A stretch of DNA of 64,000 nt, taken from positions 3,534,001-3,598,000 of the forward strand of contig NZ_AP022314.1 in assembly GCF_009936235.1 (NCBI RefSeq), read 5' to 3'. Under the pieces are notes generated by a model that worked only from the letters and a program-made list of their open reading frames with translations, ran no database searches and had not been told where the DNA came from. The DNA is from Mycobacterium xenopi (GTDB lineage: Bacteria > Actinomycetota > Actinomycetes > Mycobacteriales > Mycobacteriaceae). Of this stretch, positions 1 to 7,774 are shown piece by piece; position 1 is the first letter of the stretch, and every line of letters begins with the position of its first letter. A program made the translations under genes and the position numbers.

Positions 1-52
1 TCCGACATGTGCACCCTTTCGCTTAGTGGACTATATCCTCGCGGCACCGAAC

Positions 53-66
53 CGGACCATGGTCCG
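53..66. promoter_or_regulatory. Palindromic operator candidate upstream of a TetR gene
   Basis: CGGACCATGGTCCG is a perfect 14-bp palindrome, with AA/TT pairing continuing outside one mismatched pair. It ends 30 bp before the GTG start of the TetR gene. TetR proteins commonly bind such sites and repress themselves; that this is the site for this regulator is inferred from position. Confidence 0.5.
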
Positions 67-95
67 ATTTATTCCGGTCGCGCTACAGTGCAGGG

Positions 96-698
96 GTGAG
101 CGTTGCCGACCATGCCCGTGAGCTGGCTGTTTGCGCGCCATACGAGCGCGGAGACGCGGCCCGCAATCGCGCGCTGCTCCTGGACGCGGCCCGCCGGCTA
201 ATCGGCGAACGCGGCGCCGAGGCGGTCACCACGGACGACATCGCCGCGGCCGCCGGTGTGGGCAAGGGCACGGTGTTTCGCCGGTTCGGCAGCCGCGCCG
301 GTCTCATGATGGCGCTGCTCGACGACGACGAACGCCACCTTCAGCAGGCATTTCTGTTCGGGCCGCCGCCGCTCGGCCCGGACGCGCCCCCGCTGGAGCG
401 CCTGCTGGCGTTCGGCCGCGAAAGACTGCGCTTCGTCCACACCCACCACACGCTGCTCTCCGCGACCAACCGCGATCCGCAGAGCCGCTGCAGCGCGCCG
501 GCCAGGGTGCTGCACACCCATGTTCGGATGTTGCTGGCCTCCGCCGAGACCACCGGCGATCTAGACGCCCAAACCGACGCGTTGTTGGCCCTGCTCGACG
601 CGGACTATGTCGCGCATCAACTCCACCACCGTGGCCACACGCTTGAGAGCTTGAGTTACGCGTGGGAAAGCTTGGCACGCAAGCTGTGCGGACGCTGA
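96..698 (+). CDS. TetR/AcrR family transcriptional regulator
   Basis: This is a 200-residue TetR-type repressor. The N-terminal helix-turn-helix is clear: residues about 30-70 read as LLDAARRLIGERGAEAVTTD, then IAAAAGVGKGTVFRRF, the standard recognition helix. The C-terminal ligand domain is unspecific. The GTG start at 96 follows a short A/G-rich stretch; no earlier in-frame start is visible. The gene overlaps the N-terminus of the following dinB2 gene, so the two are probably co-transcribed, as I recall for Rv3055-Rv3056. A palindrome just upstream suggests autoregulation. The ligand is unknown. Confidence 0.9.
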   Translation: MSVADHARELAVCAPYERGDAARNRALLLDAARRLIGERGAEAVTTDDIAAAAGVGKGTVFRRFGSRAGLMMALLDDDERHLQQAFLFGPPPLGPDAPPLERLLAFGRERLRFVHTHHTLLSATNRDPQSRCSAPARVLHTHVRMLLASAETTGDLDAQTDALLALLDADYVAHQLHHRGHTLESLSYAWESLARKLCGR

Positions 699-1732
699 GC
701 ACCGGGTGGGTGCTGCATGTCGACCTGGACCAGTTCCTGGCCGCGGTCGAGTTGCGCCGCCATCCCGAGCTGGCCGGGCTGCCGGTGATCGTGGGCGGCA
801 GCGGTGATCCGAACGAACCGCGCAAGGTGGTCACCTGCGCCTCCTATGAGGCCCGTAAGTTCGGGGTGCACGCGGGCATGCCGCTGCGCAGCGCCGCCCG
901 CCGCTGCCCCGACGCCACCTTCCTGCCCGCAGACCCGGCCGCGTATGACGCGGCCTCCGATCAGGTGATGAGCCTGCTGCGCGACCTGGGCTACCCCGTC
1001 GAAGTGTGGGGCTGGGACGAGGCTTACATCGGGCTGCCCGCCAGCGCCGATCCTGTCGACGTCGCCGAACAGATCCGCGCCCTCGTCGCGGCAGAGACCG
1101 GGCTTTCCTGCTCCGTCGGAATCAGCGACAACAAGCAGCGGGCCAAGGTCGCGACCGGATTCGCGAAACCCGCCGGCATCTACCAGCTCACCGATGCCAA
1201 CTGGATGGCCGTCATGGCCGACCGTCCAGTCGACGCACTATGGGGCGTCGGCCCGCAGACTGCGAAAAAGCTTGCGGGCCTTGGGATCACAACTGTCAAA
1301 GAGCTGGCCCGCGCCGACGCCGAAGTGCTCACATCGACGTTCGGCCCGCGGACCGGGCTATGGCTGCTGTTGCTGGCCAAAGGTGGCGGCGACACCGACG
1401 TCAGTGCCGCGCCCTGGGTTCCGCGGTCCCGTAGCCACGTCGTCACCTTCCCGCGTGACCTCACCGACCGAACCGAAATAAATGCTGCGGTAACCGAATT
1501 GGCGCAGCAAGCACTGGCCGACGTGGTGGCGCAGTCGCGGATCGTGACCCGCGTCGCCGTCACAGTGCGCACCTCAACGTTTTACACCCGCACCAAAATC
1601 CGCAAGCTCGATGCGCCGTCCACCGACCCCGGCGTCATCGTCGCCGCCGCGCTGCGGGTGCTCGACCTGTTCGAGCTGGACCGGCCGGTCCGGCTGCTGG
1701 GTGTGCGCCTGGAACTGCAGATGCCGACGTGA
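686..1732 (+). CDS. dinB2: Y-family DNA polymerase IV, DinB2/DinP type
   Basis: This translesion DNA polymerase is about 348 residues long. The palm motif VDLDQFLAAVE lies near residues 12-22 and WGWDEAYIG carries the second pair of catalytic acids. The little-finger region has SRSHVVTFP and TFYTRTKIRKL. In mycobacterial DinB2 a Leu replaces the aromatic steric gate (Leu14 in the M. smegmatis protein); here the matching residue is also Leu (DQFL), so ribonucleotide use is expected. No clamp-binding motif is seen at the C-terminus (ends LGVRLELQMPT). GTG at 686 gives an N-terminus closest to known DinB2 proteins; GTG at 662 is an alternative. It overlaps the upstream TetR gene by 13 bp or more. 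Confidence 0.92.
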   Translation: MRTLSTGWVLHVDLDQFLAAVELRRHPELAGLPVIVGGSGDPNEPRKVVTCASYEARKFGVHAGMPLRSAARRCPDATFLPADPAAYDAASDQVMSLLRDLGYPVEVWGWDEAYIGLPASADPVDVAEQIRALVAAETGLSCSVGISDNKQRAKVATGFAKPAGIYQLTDANWMAVMADRPVDALWGVGPQTAKKLAGLGITTVKELARADAEVLTSTFGPRTGLWLLLLAKGGGDTDVSAAPWVPRSRSHVVTFPRDLTDRTEINAAVTELAQQALADVVAQSRIVTRVAVTVRTSTFYTRTKIRKLDAPSTDPGVIVAAALRVLDLFELDRPVRLLGVRLELQMPT

Positions 1733-1734
1733 TT

Positions 1735-2607
1735 TCACCGCGGCAGCGCCGACGGCCGCAGCGCCCGGGTAAAGAACACATTGACCCGGCGCATAACCAC
1801 GCTGTAGGGCCACCAGGCCACCCGTTTGAACGCATACAACGCGCGAATGTCGGCTGACGTGTAGATCAAAAACCGGTTCTTGGCCACCCCGGCCAGGATC
1901 TTCTCCGCTGCTTTCTCCGGTGACACCGCATGACCGCTGAAGCGGTCGACCCAGCGTTTGACCTTCGGATCGTCGCGGTCGACGCCGGCGATCTCGACGG
2001 TATTGACCAGCGGGGTGTTCACTGCCCCGGGGACCACCACCGACACCCCGATGCGATGGCGGGCCAGGTCGAAGCGAAGCACTTCGGAAAGCCCGCGCAG
2101 CCCGAATTTGCTTGCGCTGTACGCGGCATGCCAGGGCAGAGCAACCAGCCCGGCCGCCGAGGACACGTTGACCAGATGCCCGCCGCGGCCGGCAGCCATC
2201 ATCGGCGGGATGAACGACTCGATCACGTGGATCGGGCCCATCAGGTTGATCGCGACCATCTTGCTCCACTGCTCGTGGCTGAGCTGGTCAACCGTTCCCC
2301 ACGCCGACACCCCGGCAACGTTCATCACCACATCCATCGCCGGGTGGCGGGTGTGGATGTCGGCGGCGAACGAGGCGACCTGGTGATAGTCGGCGACATC
2401 CAGCGCCCGATGCTCGGCCACCTGAGCACCCAACGCACGCGCGTCGGCCACTGTTTCGGCCAGGCCGTCGGAGTTGCGGTCGGTCAGATACAGTTCGGCA
2501 CCTTGGGCGGCGAGCCGCAACGCGGTGGCGCGGCCGATGCCGCTGGCCGCGCCGGTGAGAAAGCATCTCTTACCCGCGAAATACCCGGGAAGCTGTTTCT
2601 GCGCCAT
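1735..2607 (-). CDS. Short-chain dehydrogenase/reductase
   Basis: This is a 290-residue classical SDR. The Rossmann motif TGAASGIG is at residues about 17-24, NVAG near the middle, and the catalytic Ser and YSASK (Tyr-x3-Lys) follow in SSAAGLVALPWHAAYSASK. The C-terminal segment with WWPYSVVMRR resembles the membrane-associating tail of Rv3057c-like SDRs. The start is ATG 2607 or ATG 2619, 12 bp upstream and in frame. The stop is 2 bp from the convergent dinB2 stop. The gene begins about 20 bp after the TetR stop, so the two form an operon. The substrate is unknown; an oxidised lipid or alcohol is plausible given the divergent P450. Confidence 0.88.
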   Translation of the reverse strand: MAQKQLPGYFAGKRCFLTGAASGIGRATALRLAAQGAELYLTDRNSDGLAETVADARALGAQVAEHRALDVADYHQVASFAADIHTRHPAMDVVMNVAGVSAWGTVDQLSHEQWSKMVAINLMGPIHVIESFIPPMMAAGRGGHLVNVSSAAGLVALPWHAAYSASKFGLRGLSEVLRFDLARHRIGVSVVVPGAVNTPLVNTVEIAGVDRDDPKVKRWVDRFSGHAVSPEKAAEKILAGVAKNRFLIYTSADIRALYAFKRVAWWPYSVVMRRVNVFFTRALRPSALPR

Positions 2608-2629
2608 GGCGGTGACCATACCGGCGCCG

Positions 2630-3289
2630 CTATGCCTGCCCACCCCACAACGCGTTGAGCCACAGCTGCTCCAGCACCCGAATGCCCCGCTGCACGTCCC
2701 CGTCGGGACCCAAAAACGTTGTGTCACCGGAGAGCATCAGCGCGGTGGTGACCGCCAAGGTCCGAACCAAAGCCGGGATGTCGTCGCTGATCGGATGCGC
2801 GGTACCGGCTTTGATCTCCTCTTCGACAATTCGGATGATCTGCTCGATCACCGTGTCGACCTGCTGGTCAAGGATTTTGCGGATCTCGGCGTCGGTGTTG
2901 CGGGCGGCGTTGCACGCCGACATCACCGGGTCGTTGTGGGCGTAGACCGCGGCGGCGCTGCCGACCATTCGTTTGGCGAACGCCGCTGGCGACTCGTCGG
3001 GCCGCCGGGGCGCGAAGTATTCCGTCAGCTCTTCTAGCTCATGGGTGGCCTCGGCCAGAATCTGGGCCAGCACCGCGTATTTGGAGTCGAAGTAGAAGTA
3101 GAACCCCGATCGGGCCACACCGGCGCGGTCGCTGATGGTGCTCACTGACAGTTCCGTGAACGGCTTCTCCTCCAGCAGTTCCCGCACCGCCTGCAGGATT
3201 GCCTGTCGTTGCCTATCGCCCCGCCTCGGCGGAACCGGCGCAGCACGGGTCCCAGCGGCCGCTGCTCCGGTGTCGTGCTGGGTGCTCAC
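2630..3289 (-). CDS. TetR family regulator divergent from cyp136
   Basis: This 219-residue TetR protein has its HTH at about residues 25-70 (ILQAVRELLEEKPFTELSV, then ISDRAGVARSGFYFYFDSK). The start is GTG 3289; the nearby ATG is in another frame and stops at once. It is followed closely by the SDR gene and is divergent from cyp136. The shared intergenic region carries CAGCCGTCA repeats in inverted orientation. The inferred role is repressor of cyp136 and of its own operon. In M. tuberculosis the recalled counterpart is Rv3058c. Confidence 0.9.
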   Translation of the reverse strand: MSTQHDTGAAAAGTRAAPVPPRRGDRQRQAILQAVRELLEEKPFTELSVSTISDRAGVARSGFYFYFDSKYAVLAQILAEATHELEELTEYFAPRRPDESPAAFAKRMVGSAAAVYAHNDPVMSACNAARNTDAEIRKILDQQVDTVIEQIIRIVEEEIKAGTAHPISDDIPALVRTLAVTTALMLSGDTTFLGPDGDVQRGIRVLEQLWLNALWGGQA

Positions 3290-3325
3290 GCTTCGACCAT
3301 GCCCCACATGCGGCCAAAAGAAAAC

Positions 3326-3372
3326 TTGACAGCCGTCAACTCTGACCGAAGGATTGTCGTCAGTGACGGCTG
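3326..3372. promoter_or_regulatory. Inverted CAGCCGTCA repeats between TetR and cyp136
   Basis: TTGACAGCCGTCAA at 3326-3339 is itself near-palindromic (TTGAC/GTCAA), and TGACGGCTG at 3364-3372 is the inverse of its CAGCCGTCA core, 25 bp away. The pair sits in the 105-bp divergent promoter region. AAGGAG at 3384-3389 is the cyp136 ribosome binding site. Binding by the adjacent TetR is inferred. Confidence 0.5.
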
Positions 3373-3394
3373 CCACAACCGGTAAGGAGCGTCG

Positions 3395-4870
3395 ATGGCG
3401 ACCATCAGCACCCCGCACTACCTGCTCGACCAGGCGCGACGTCGATTCACCCCCACGCTGAACAACATTCCGGGCATGGGGGCGATCGAAAAGCGGCTGC
3501 TCGCCCATGAGTGGAAGACCAAGGTGCTGGCGGAACCACCCGCGGGAAGCGGCCTCAAACCCGTTCTCGGCGATTCCGGGCTGCCGATCCTTGGCCACAT
3601 CATCGAGTTGTTCCGGGAAGGACCGGACTATCCGCTGTTTCTGTATCAGACGCGCGGTCCGGTGTTGTTCGTCGACTCGCCGATCCTGCCGTCGGTCACC
3701 GCGCTGGGGCCCGACGCCACGCAGGTGGTGTTCACCAACAAGAACAAGGACTTCTCGCAGAAGGGCTGGCATCCGGTGATCGGCCCGTTCTTCAACCGCG
3801 GGCTGATGATGCTCGACTTCGACGAACACCTGTATCACCGGCGGATCATGCAGGAGGCGTTCACCCGCACCCGGCTGGCCGGCTACGTCGAGCACATCGA
3901 CCGGGTGGCAAGCGCGATCGTGGCCGACTGGCCCACCAACGACGCCCGGTTCCTGTTCCATCCGGCGATGAAAGAGCTCACCCTCGACATCGCCTCGATG
4001 GTGTTCATGGGCCACGAGCCGGGCACCGACCACGACCTGGTCACCAAAGTCAACAACGCCTTCACCATCACCACCCGCGCCGGCGGCGCGATCGTCCGCT
4101 ACCCGGTGCCGCCGTTCAAATGGTGGCGCGGCCTGCGCGCCCGCAAGGTGCTCGAAGACTACTTCTACGAGCGGGTGAAAGAGCGCCGCAACGCCCGGGG
4201 CACCGACATGCTCACCGTGCTGTGCCACACCGAGGACGAGGACGGCAACAGCTTCACCGACGAGGACATCGTCAACCACATGATCTTTTTGATGATGGCC
4301 GCCCACGACACCTCGACGTCGACCACGACCACGATGGCCTTCAACCTGGCCGCCCACCCGGAATGGCAAGAGCGCTGCCGTGACGAGTCGGCCAGGCTGG
4401 GCGACGGCCCGCTGCACATCGAGTCGCTGGAGAAGCTCGAGTCGCTGGACCTGGTGATGAACGAGTCGCTGCGGCTGGTGACGCCGCTGCCGTTCAATAT
4501 GCGCCAGACGGTGCGCGACACCGATCTGCTCGGCTACTACGTGCCGGCGGGCACCAACGTGATGATCTGGCCGGGCATGAACCATTGGCTGCCCGAGCTG
4601 TGGACCGAGCCGCGGAAGTTCGACCCCGAGCGCTTCGCCGAACCACGCGCCGAGCACAAGAGGCATCGCTACGCATTTGCGCCGTTCGGCGGCGGGGCGC
4701 ACAAGTGCATCGGAATGGTGTTCGGGCAGTTGGAAGTCAAGACCGTCATGCACCGGCTGCTGCGCCGCTACCGGCTGGAATTGCCGCGTCCGGGCTACCG
4801 GCCGCGCTACGACTACGGTGGCATGCCAATCCCGATCGACGGCATGCCGATCGTATTGCGGCCGCTCTAG
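3395..4870 (+). CDS. cyp136: Cytochrome P450, CYP136 family
   Basis: This 491-residue soluble P450 mono-oxygenase has its I-helix oxygen-binding motif as AAHDTST at residues 302-308 (His where AGxD/ET usually has Gly), the ExxR motif NESLR with E357/R360, and the haem loop FAPFGGGAHKCIG with ligand Cys438. A strong AAGGAG site lies 5 bp upstream of the ATG. It matches the recalled position of M. tuberculosis cyp136 (Rv3059). It needs a ferredoxin and a reductase; fprA lies 48 kb downstream in this window. The substrate is unknown. It is probably controlled by the divergent TetR. Confidence 0.93.
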   Translation: MATISTPHYLLDQARRRFTPTLNNIPGMGAIEKRLLAHEWKTKVLAEPPAGSGLKPVLGDSGLPILGHIIELFREGPDYPLFLYQTRGPVLFVDSPILPSVTALGPDATQVVFTNKNKDFSQKGWHPVIGPFFNRGLMMLDFDEHLYHRRIMQEAFTRTRLAGYVEHIDRVASAIVADWPTNDARFLFHPAMKELTLDIASMVFMGHEPGTDHDLVTKVNNAFTITTRAGGAIVRYPVPPFKWWRGLRARKVLEDYFYERVKERRNARGTDMLTVLCHTEDEDGNSFTDEDIVNHMIFLMMAAHDTSTSTTTTMAFNLAAHPEWQERCRDESARLGDGPLHIESLEKLESLDLVMNESLRLVTPLPFNMRQTVRDTDLLGYYVPAGTNVMIWPGMNHWLPELWTEPRKFDPERFAEPRAEHKRHRYAFAPFGGGAHKCIGMVFGQLEVKTVMHRLLRRYRLELPRPGYRPRYDYGGMPIPIDGMPIVLRPL

Positions 4871-4926
4871 TTCCCGGGGGGCGAGCAGACACAAAGGCAT
4901 CCGAACACACCGCTTGGAGGGCGCCC

Positions 4927-5445
4927 TTACGTCTGCTCGGCACAGGCCAGCAGCCGGTTGGCGCAGGCGATGACGGCCCGCAGGGCGGATTCCGTGCGGT
5001 CTTGCGACCAGCCCATCGCCCATTCGGAGCGGACGCCGTTGCTGCCGCAGATGAACGTCGCGGTGTGTTCGCGGGAGTGTATTTGGTGGAACCGCAGCGT
5101 CTCGACGCGAACGCCGCGTTCGTGCAGCATCGCAGTCAGCGCCGCCACCGGCCCGCTCGCGGCCGCCATTGACGTGGTGATGCGGTCCCCGACGGCGATG
5201 ACGGCCCGGAAGTTGCGACACTGCGGGCCCAGGCGGGTGGCGGACCGCGGCTGGTCGAGGCACGCCCAGTCGCCCAACCGCAGCGGGCCGGAGTTCGGAC
5301 CGTAGGTGGCCGCGAAGCTCTCCCACGTCATGGCATCGGCCTGCTCGCGCAGCCCGCGGGGCATCGGGACGCCGAACTGGTCGGCGAACCACGAGCTCGC
5401 AGTGGTGGATCGGCTGGTTTTTCGGCTCAGCGATGTTGGGGTCAT
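4927..5445 (-). CDS. Stand-alone LeuA regulatory (dimer) domain-like protein
   Basis: This 172-residue protein resembles only the C-terminal allosteric domain of 2-isopropylmalate synthase. Residues about 30-60 match the linker (FGVPMPRGLREQADAMTWE, then LGDWACLD), followed by RNFRAVIAVGDRITTSMAAA and the GPVAALTAMLHERGVRVE signature, then an alternating strand pattern to the end. There is no TIM-barrel catalytic domain, so synthase activity is not expected. A regulatory or decoy role is speculative. The 5' region contains a long imperfect hairpin, suggesting leader control. It is convergent with cyp136. The domain assignment is from motif memory and is moderate. Confidence 0.55.
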   Translation of the reverse strand: MTPTSLSRKTSRSTTASSWFADQFGVPMPRGLREQADAMTWESFAATYGPNSGPLRLGDWACLDQPRSATRLGPQCRNFRAVIAVGDRITTSMAAASGPVAALTAMLHERGVRVETLRFHQIHSREHTATFICGSNGVRSEWAMGWSQDRTESALRAVIACANRLLACAEQT

Positions 5446-5481
5446 GTGCGGTCTTCTCTGGTCTGCAGGAATGACCGACGG

Positions 5482-5549
5482 GTAGTAGCTTCCGACCCAC
5501 AGCGGGGGGTCGGTCCGGGTCAGACCCCGCTGCGGGTGCTGGCTACTAC
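5482..5549 (-). repeat. Long imperfect inverted repeat in the leader of the LeuA-like gene
   Basis: The arm at 5482-5511 starts GTAGTAGC and the arm at 5523-5549 ends GCTACTAC. Inside, GACCC..GCAGCGGGG pairs with CCCCGCTG..GGGTC. The arms are about 27-30 nt with a loop of about 11 nt. It lies 37-104 bp upstream of the ATG on the minus strand, so it would fold in the 5' leader. It could be an attenuator, a structured leader or a terminator; no U-tract is seen. Confidence 0.55.
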
Positions 5550-5606
5550 GGCAAGACGCTGCACGTGCGCGAGAGTAGACGCTGGTGCCAAGGCCGTGCA
5601 ACTCCT

Positions 5607-6032
5607 TTAGGTGTTGCCTTCGGCACCCTGTGGACCCCGGCTCACCTCCTGCAAAGCTTCCTGCAGCAGGCCGGTGACCGCGTCGGCGATCGCGCCCAGG
5701 CCAGGCTCCTGGGTCACGTCGGCCATCAACCTGGGATCCATTGCGTCGATGATCACCTTCTCCGGGGCGTCCCGATCTCGGCGGACCACCACGTTGCACG
5801 GCAACAGCACGCCGATCTGTCGGTACAGGTTGACTGCCTGATGCGCGAACTGGGGATTGCAGGCACCCAGGATCAGGTAGTCCTCCATGTCCTGGCCCAG
5901 CTTGGCTTTCAACGTGGCCTTCACATCGATCTCGCTCAGCACACCGAAGCCTTTGTGCGCCAGAGCTTCTCGGGTCCGCGTCACGGCGTCTTCAAACGAG
6001 GTGTCCACGGTGGTGGATAGCGCAATGCCCAT
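5607..6032 (-). CDS. DUF302 domain protein
   Basis: This is a 141-residue DUF302 protein: ALSTTVDTSFEDAVTRTREAL at the N-terminus, GFGVLSEIDVKATLKAKLG, LGACNPQFAHQAV, and the PCNVVVRR segment are typical of the fold. DUF302 proteins are small and of unknown biochemical function, often found near redox genes. The ATG at 6032 has a GGAG site 8-9 bp upstream on the minus strand. It is divergent from the hydrogenase maturation operon, sharing a 115-bp promoter region, which hints at a common stimulus such as low oxygen. That link is inference. Confidence 0.85.
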   Translation of the reverse strand: MGIALSTTVDTSFEDAVTRTREALAHKGFGVLSEIDVKATLKAKLGQDMEDYLILGACNPQFAHQAVNLYRQIGVLLPCNVVVRRDRDAPEKVIIDAMDPRLMADVTQEPGLGAIADAVTGLLQEALQEVSRGPQGAEGNT

Positions 6033-6147
6033 GGTCGGCTCCTCTCTGCCCCCATTGTGCTTGCAGCGACCCCCACCGGCGCGAGAGTTTTGCCACCCGG
6101 GCCGTCTCAGCGGTGTACAACGGTGCTCATGGGCGTGGTGACCAACC

Positions 6148-6483
6148 ATGCATGAGCTGTCGTTGTGCCAGGCGATCGCCGGAGTGGTCAAACCTTATGC
6201 CGACGGCCGCCACGTCGACGTCGTCCGAGTCAAGATCGGAGCACTTCGCCAGGTGGTCCCCGAATCGTTGTCGTTTTGCTGGACACTTGTCCGCGACTAC
6301 GAGGACATGCCCGACGCCGAACTGGAGATGGAATTCGTCACCGCCGAGGTGCAGTGCCGAGCCTGCGGGCGGCAGTCCGCAATCAGCTCGCAGTGGTCGC
6401 TGCTGTGCCCGAACTGCCAGAGCGCCGACGTCGAAATACTGCGCGGTGACGAGTTTTTGGTGACCTCGCTGGACGTTTCATGA
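6148..6483 (+). CDS. hypA: Hydrogenase nickel-insertion protein HypA
   Basis: HypA delivers nickel to the large subunit of NiFe hydrogenases together with HypB. The 111-residue protein starts MHELSLC, giving the universal N-terminal Met-His nickel site (His2). The zinc domain has CRAC near residue 70 and CPNC near residue 86. It is first of four close genes hypA-hypB-protease-hypC, about 12 bp before hypB. No hydrogenase subunit genes are in this window, so the target enzyme must be elsewhere. Confidence 0.93.
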   Translation: MHELSLCQAIAGVVKPYADGRHVDVVRVKIGALRQVVPESLSFCWTLVRDYEDMPDAELEMEFVTAEVQCRACGRQSAISSQWSLLCPNCQSADVEILRGDEFLVTSLDVS

Positions 6484-6495
6484 AAGGTGCATGCC

Positions 6496-7272
6496 ATGGG
6501 TAGGTTTCACCGGCACGACGACGGCACCGCGCATGCCCATGAGCACGGCGACCACCCGCACACCCACGAGCACGGCGACCACAGCGGCTACGACACCAGC
6601 CGCCAGCGCGTCGACGTGCTGGAATCGATCTTCGCCGAAAATGACCTTCGCGCCGGCTACAACCGGGAGGCGTTCGAAATACACGGCGTCAAGGCGCTGA
6701 ACCTGATGAGTTCGCCGGGCTCCGGTAAGACGACCGTGCTGGAAGCCACCCTCGACGAGTTCGCCGGGGAGATCGCCGTCGGTGTGATCGAGGGCGACAT
6801 CGCCACCGACCTGGACGCGGCCAAGCTCGGTGGCCGCGGCGCCCAGATATCCCTGCTCAACACCGGAAACGGATTCGGCGGCGAATGCCATCTCGACGCC
6901 CCCATGGTCAACCGTGCCTTGCAGGGCCTGGATCTCGCCGAGCTGGATCTGGTCATCATCGAAAACGTCGGAAACCTGGTATGTCCAGCCGAATTCGACG
7001 TCGGCGAGCACGCCAAGGCGATGGTCTACTCGGTCACCGAGGGTGACGACAAGCCGTTGAAGTACCCGGTGATGTTCCGCGCGGTGGACGTGGTGCTGCT
7101 CAACAAGATCGACTTGGTCCCGTATCTGGATGTCGACGTGGACAGCTACACCGCCCACATCCGCGAGGTCAACCCGACGGCGACCATCCTGCCGGTCAGC
7201 GCCCGCACCGGTGACGGCATGTCGGCCTGGTTCGGTTGGTTGCGCCGATTCGTGGCAGGCGAGTCGCCGTGA
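6496..7272 (+). CDS. hypB: Hydrogenase maturation GTPase HypB
   Basis: HypB is the GTPase that powers nickel insertion with HypA. The 258-residue protein has a His-rich N-terminus (about 10 His in the first 35 residues), likely nickel storing. The P-loop SSPGSGKT is near residues 71-78. The G-domain metal site has Cys131-His132 (GECH) and a later Cys in NVGNLVC. NKIDL gives guanine specificity. ATG 6496 is chosen because GAAAGG at 6482-6487 is well spaced; GTG 6487 is in frame but overlaps that site. It overlaps the protease gene if the latter starts at GTG 7269. Confidence 0.94.
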   Translation: MGRFHRHDDGTAHAHEHGDHPHTHEHGDHSGYDTSRQRVDVLESIFAENDLRAGYNREAFEIHGVKALNLMSSPGSGKTTVLEATLDEFAGEIAVGVIEGDIATDLDAAKLGGRGAQISLLNTGNGFGGECHLDAPMVNRALQGLDLAELDLVIIENVGNLVCPAEFDVGEHAKAMVYSVTEGDDKPLKYPVMFRAVDVVLLNKIDLVPYLDVDVDSYTAHIREVNPTATILPVSARTGDGMSAWFGWLRRFVAGESP

Positions 7273-7769
7273 CGATGTCGGCGCGCAGCGCCCGCATCCT
7301 GGTGGCCGGTATCGGCAACATCTTTCTCGGCGACGACGGCTTTGGCCCGGAGGTGCTGCGGCAACTGCCCGGTCGGCTGGCCTCGGAGTCGGTGCGCGTC
7401 AGCGACTACGGAATCGGGGGCATGCATCTGGCCTACGACCTGCTCGAAGAATGGGACGCCTTGGTCCTGGTCGACGCGCTGCCCAACCGTGGTTGCCCGG
7501 GGACGGTGCACGTCTTCGAGGCCGACCACGGCTGGCTGGCGTCCACGCCTGCGCTCGACGCGCACGCGATGGACCCCGCGGCGGTGTTCGCGAGCGTTCG
7601 CGCCCTTGGCGGGGTGGTCCCGAGGACTATCGTGGTGGGGTGTGAGGTCGCCGACGTCGCCGACGGGATGGGCTTGAGCGAGCCTGTGCGTGCAGCGGTG
7701 CCGGAGGCGGTAGCAGCGGTCGAGTCGGCGGTGGCGATGCTGGCTGACGCGGCGGCGCGGGAGGTTTGA
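7269..7769 (+). CDS. NiFe hydrogenase maturation protease (peptidase M52)
   Basis: Peptidase M52 (HycI/HyaD/HupD type) removes the C-terminal extension of the hydrogenase large subunit after nickel insertion. The 166-residue protein has the hallmark GIGNIFLGDDGFGPEVL near its start, with the metal-ligand acid in this loop, and the second Asp in LVLVDALPNRG; a family His follows in the middle region. The start is GTG 7269 in a GTGA overlap with the hypB stop, or ATG 7275. A protease lying between hypB and hypC suggests one dedicated hydrogenase client. Confidence 0.88.
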   Translation: MTMSARSARILVAGIGNIFLGDDGFGPEVLRQLPGRLASESVRVSDYGIGGMHLAYDLLEEWDALVLVDALPNRGCPGTVHVFEADHGWLASTPALDAHAMDPAAVFASVRALGGVVPRTIVVGCEVADVADGMGLSEPVRAAVPEAVAAVESAVAMLADAAAREV

Positions 7770-7774
7770 TAGCG

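Noticed and set aside
2630..5500. Very long minus-strand open frame of about 950 codons across cyp136
   Set aside because: Only its last 220 codons (the TetR gene) have family features; the rest is antisense to cyp136 and rich in Arg, His and Val, a GC-driven shadow.
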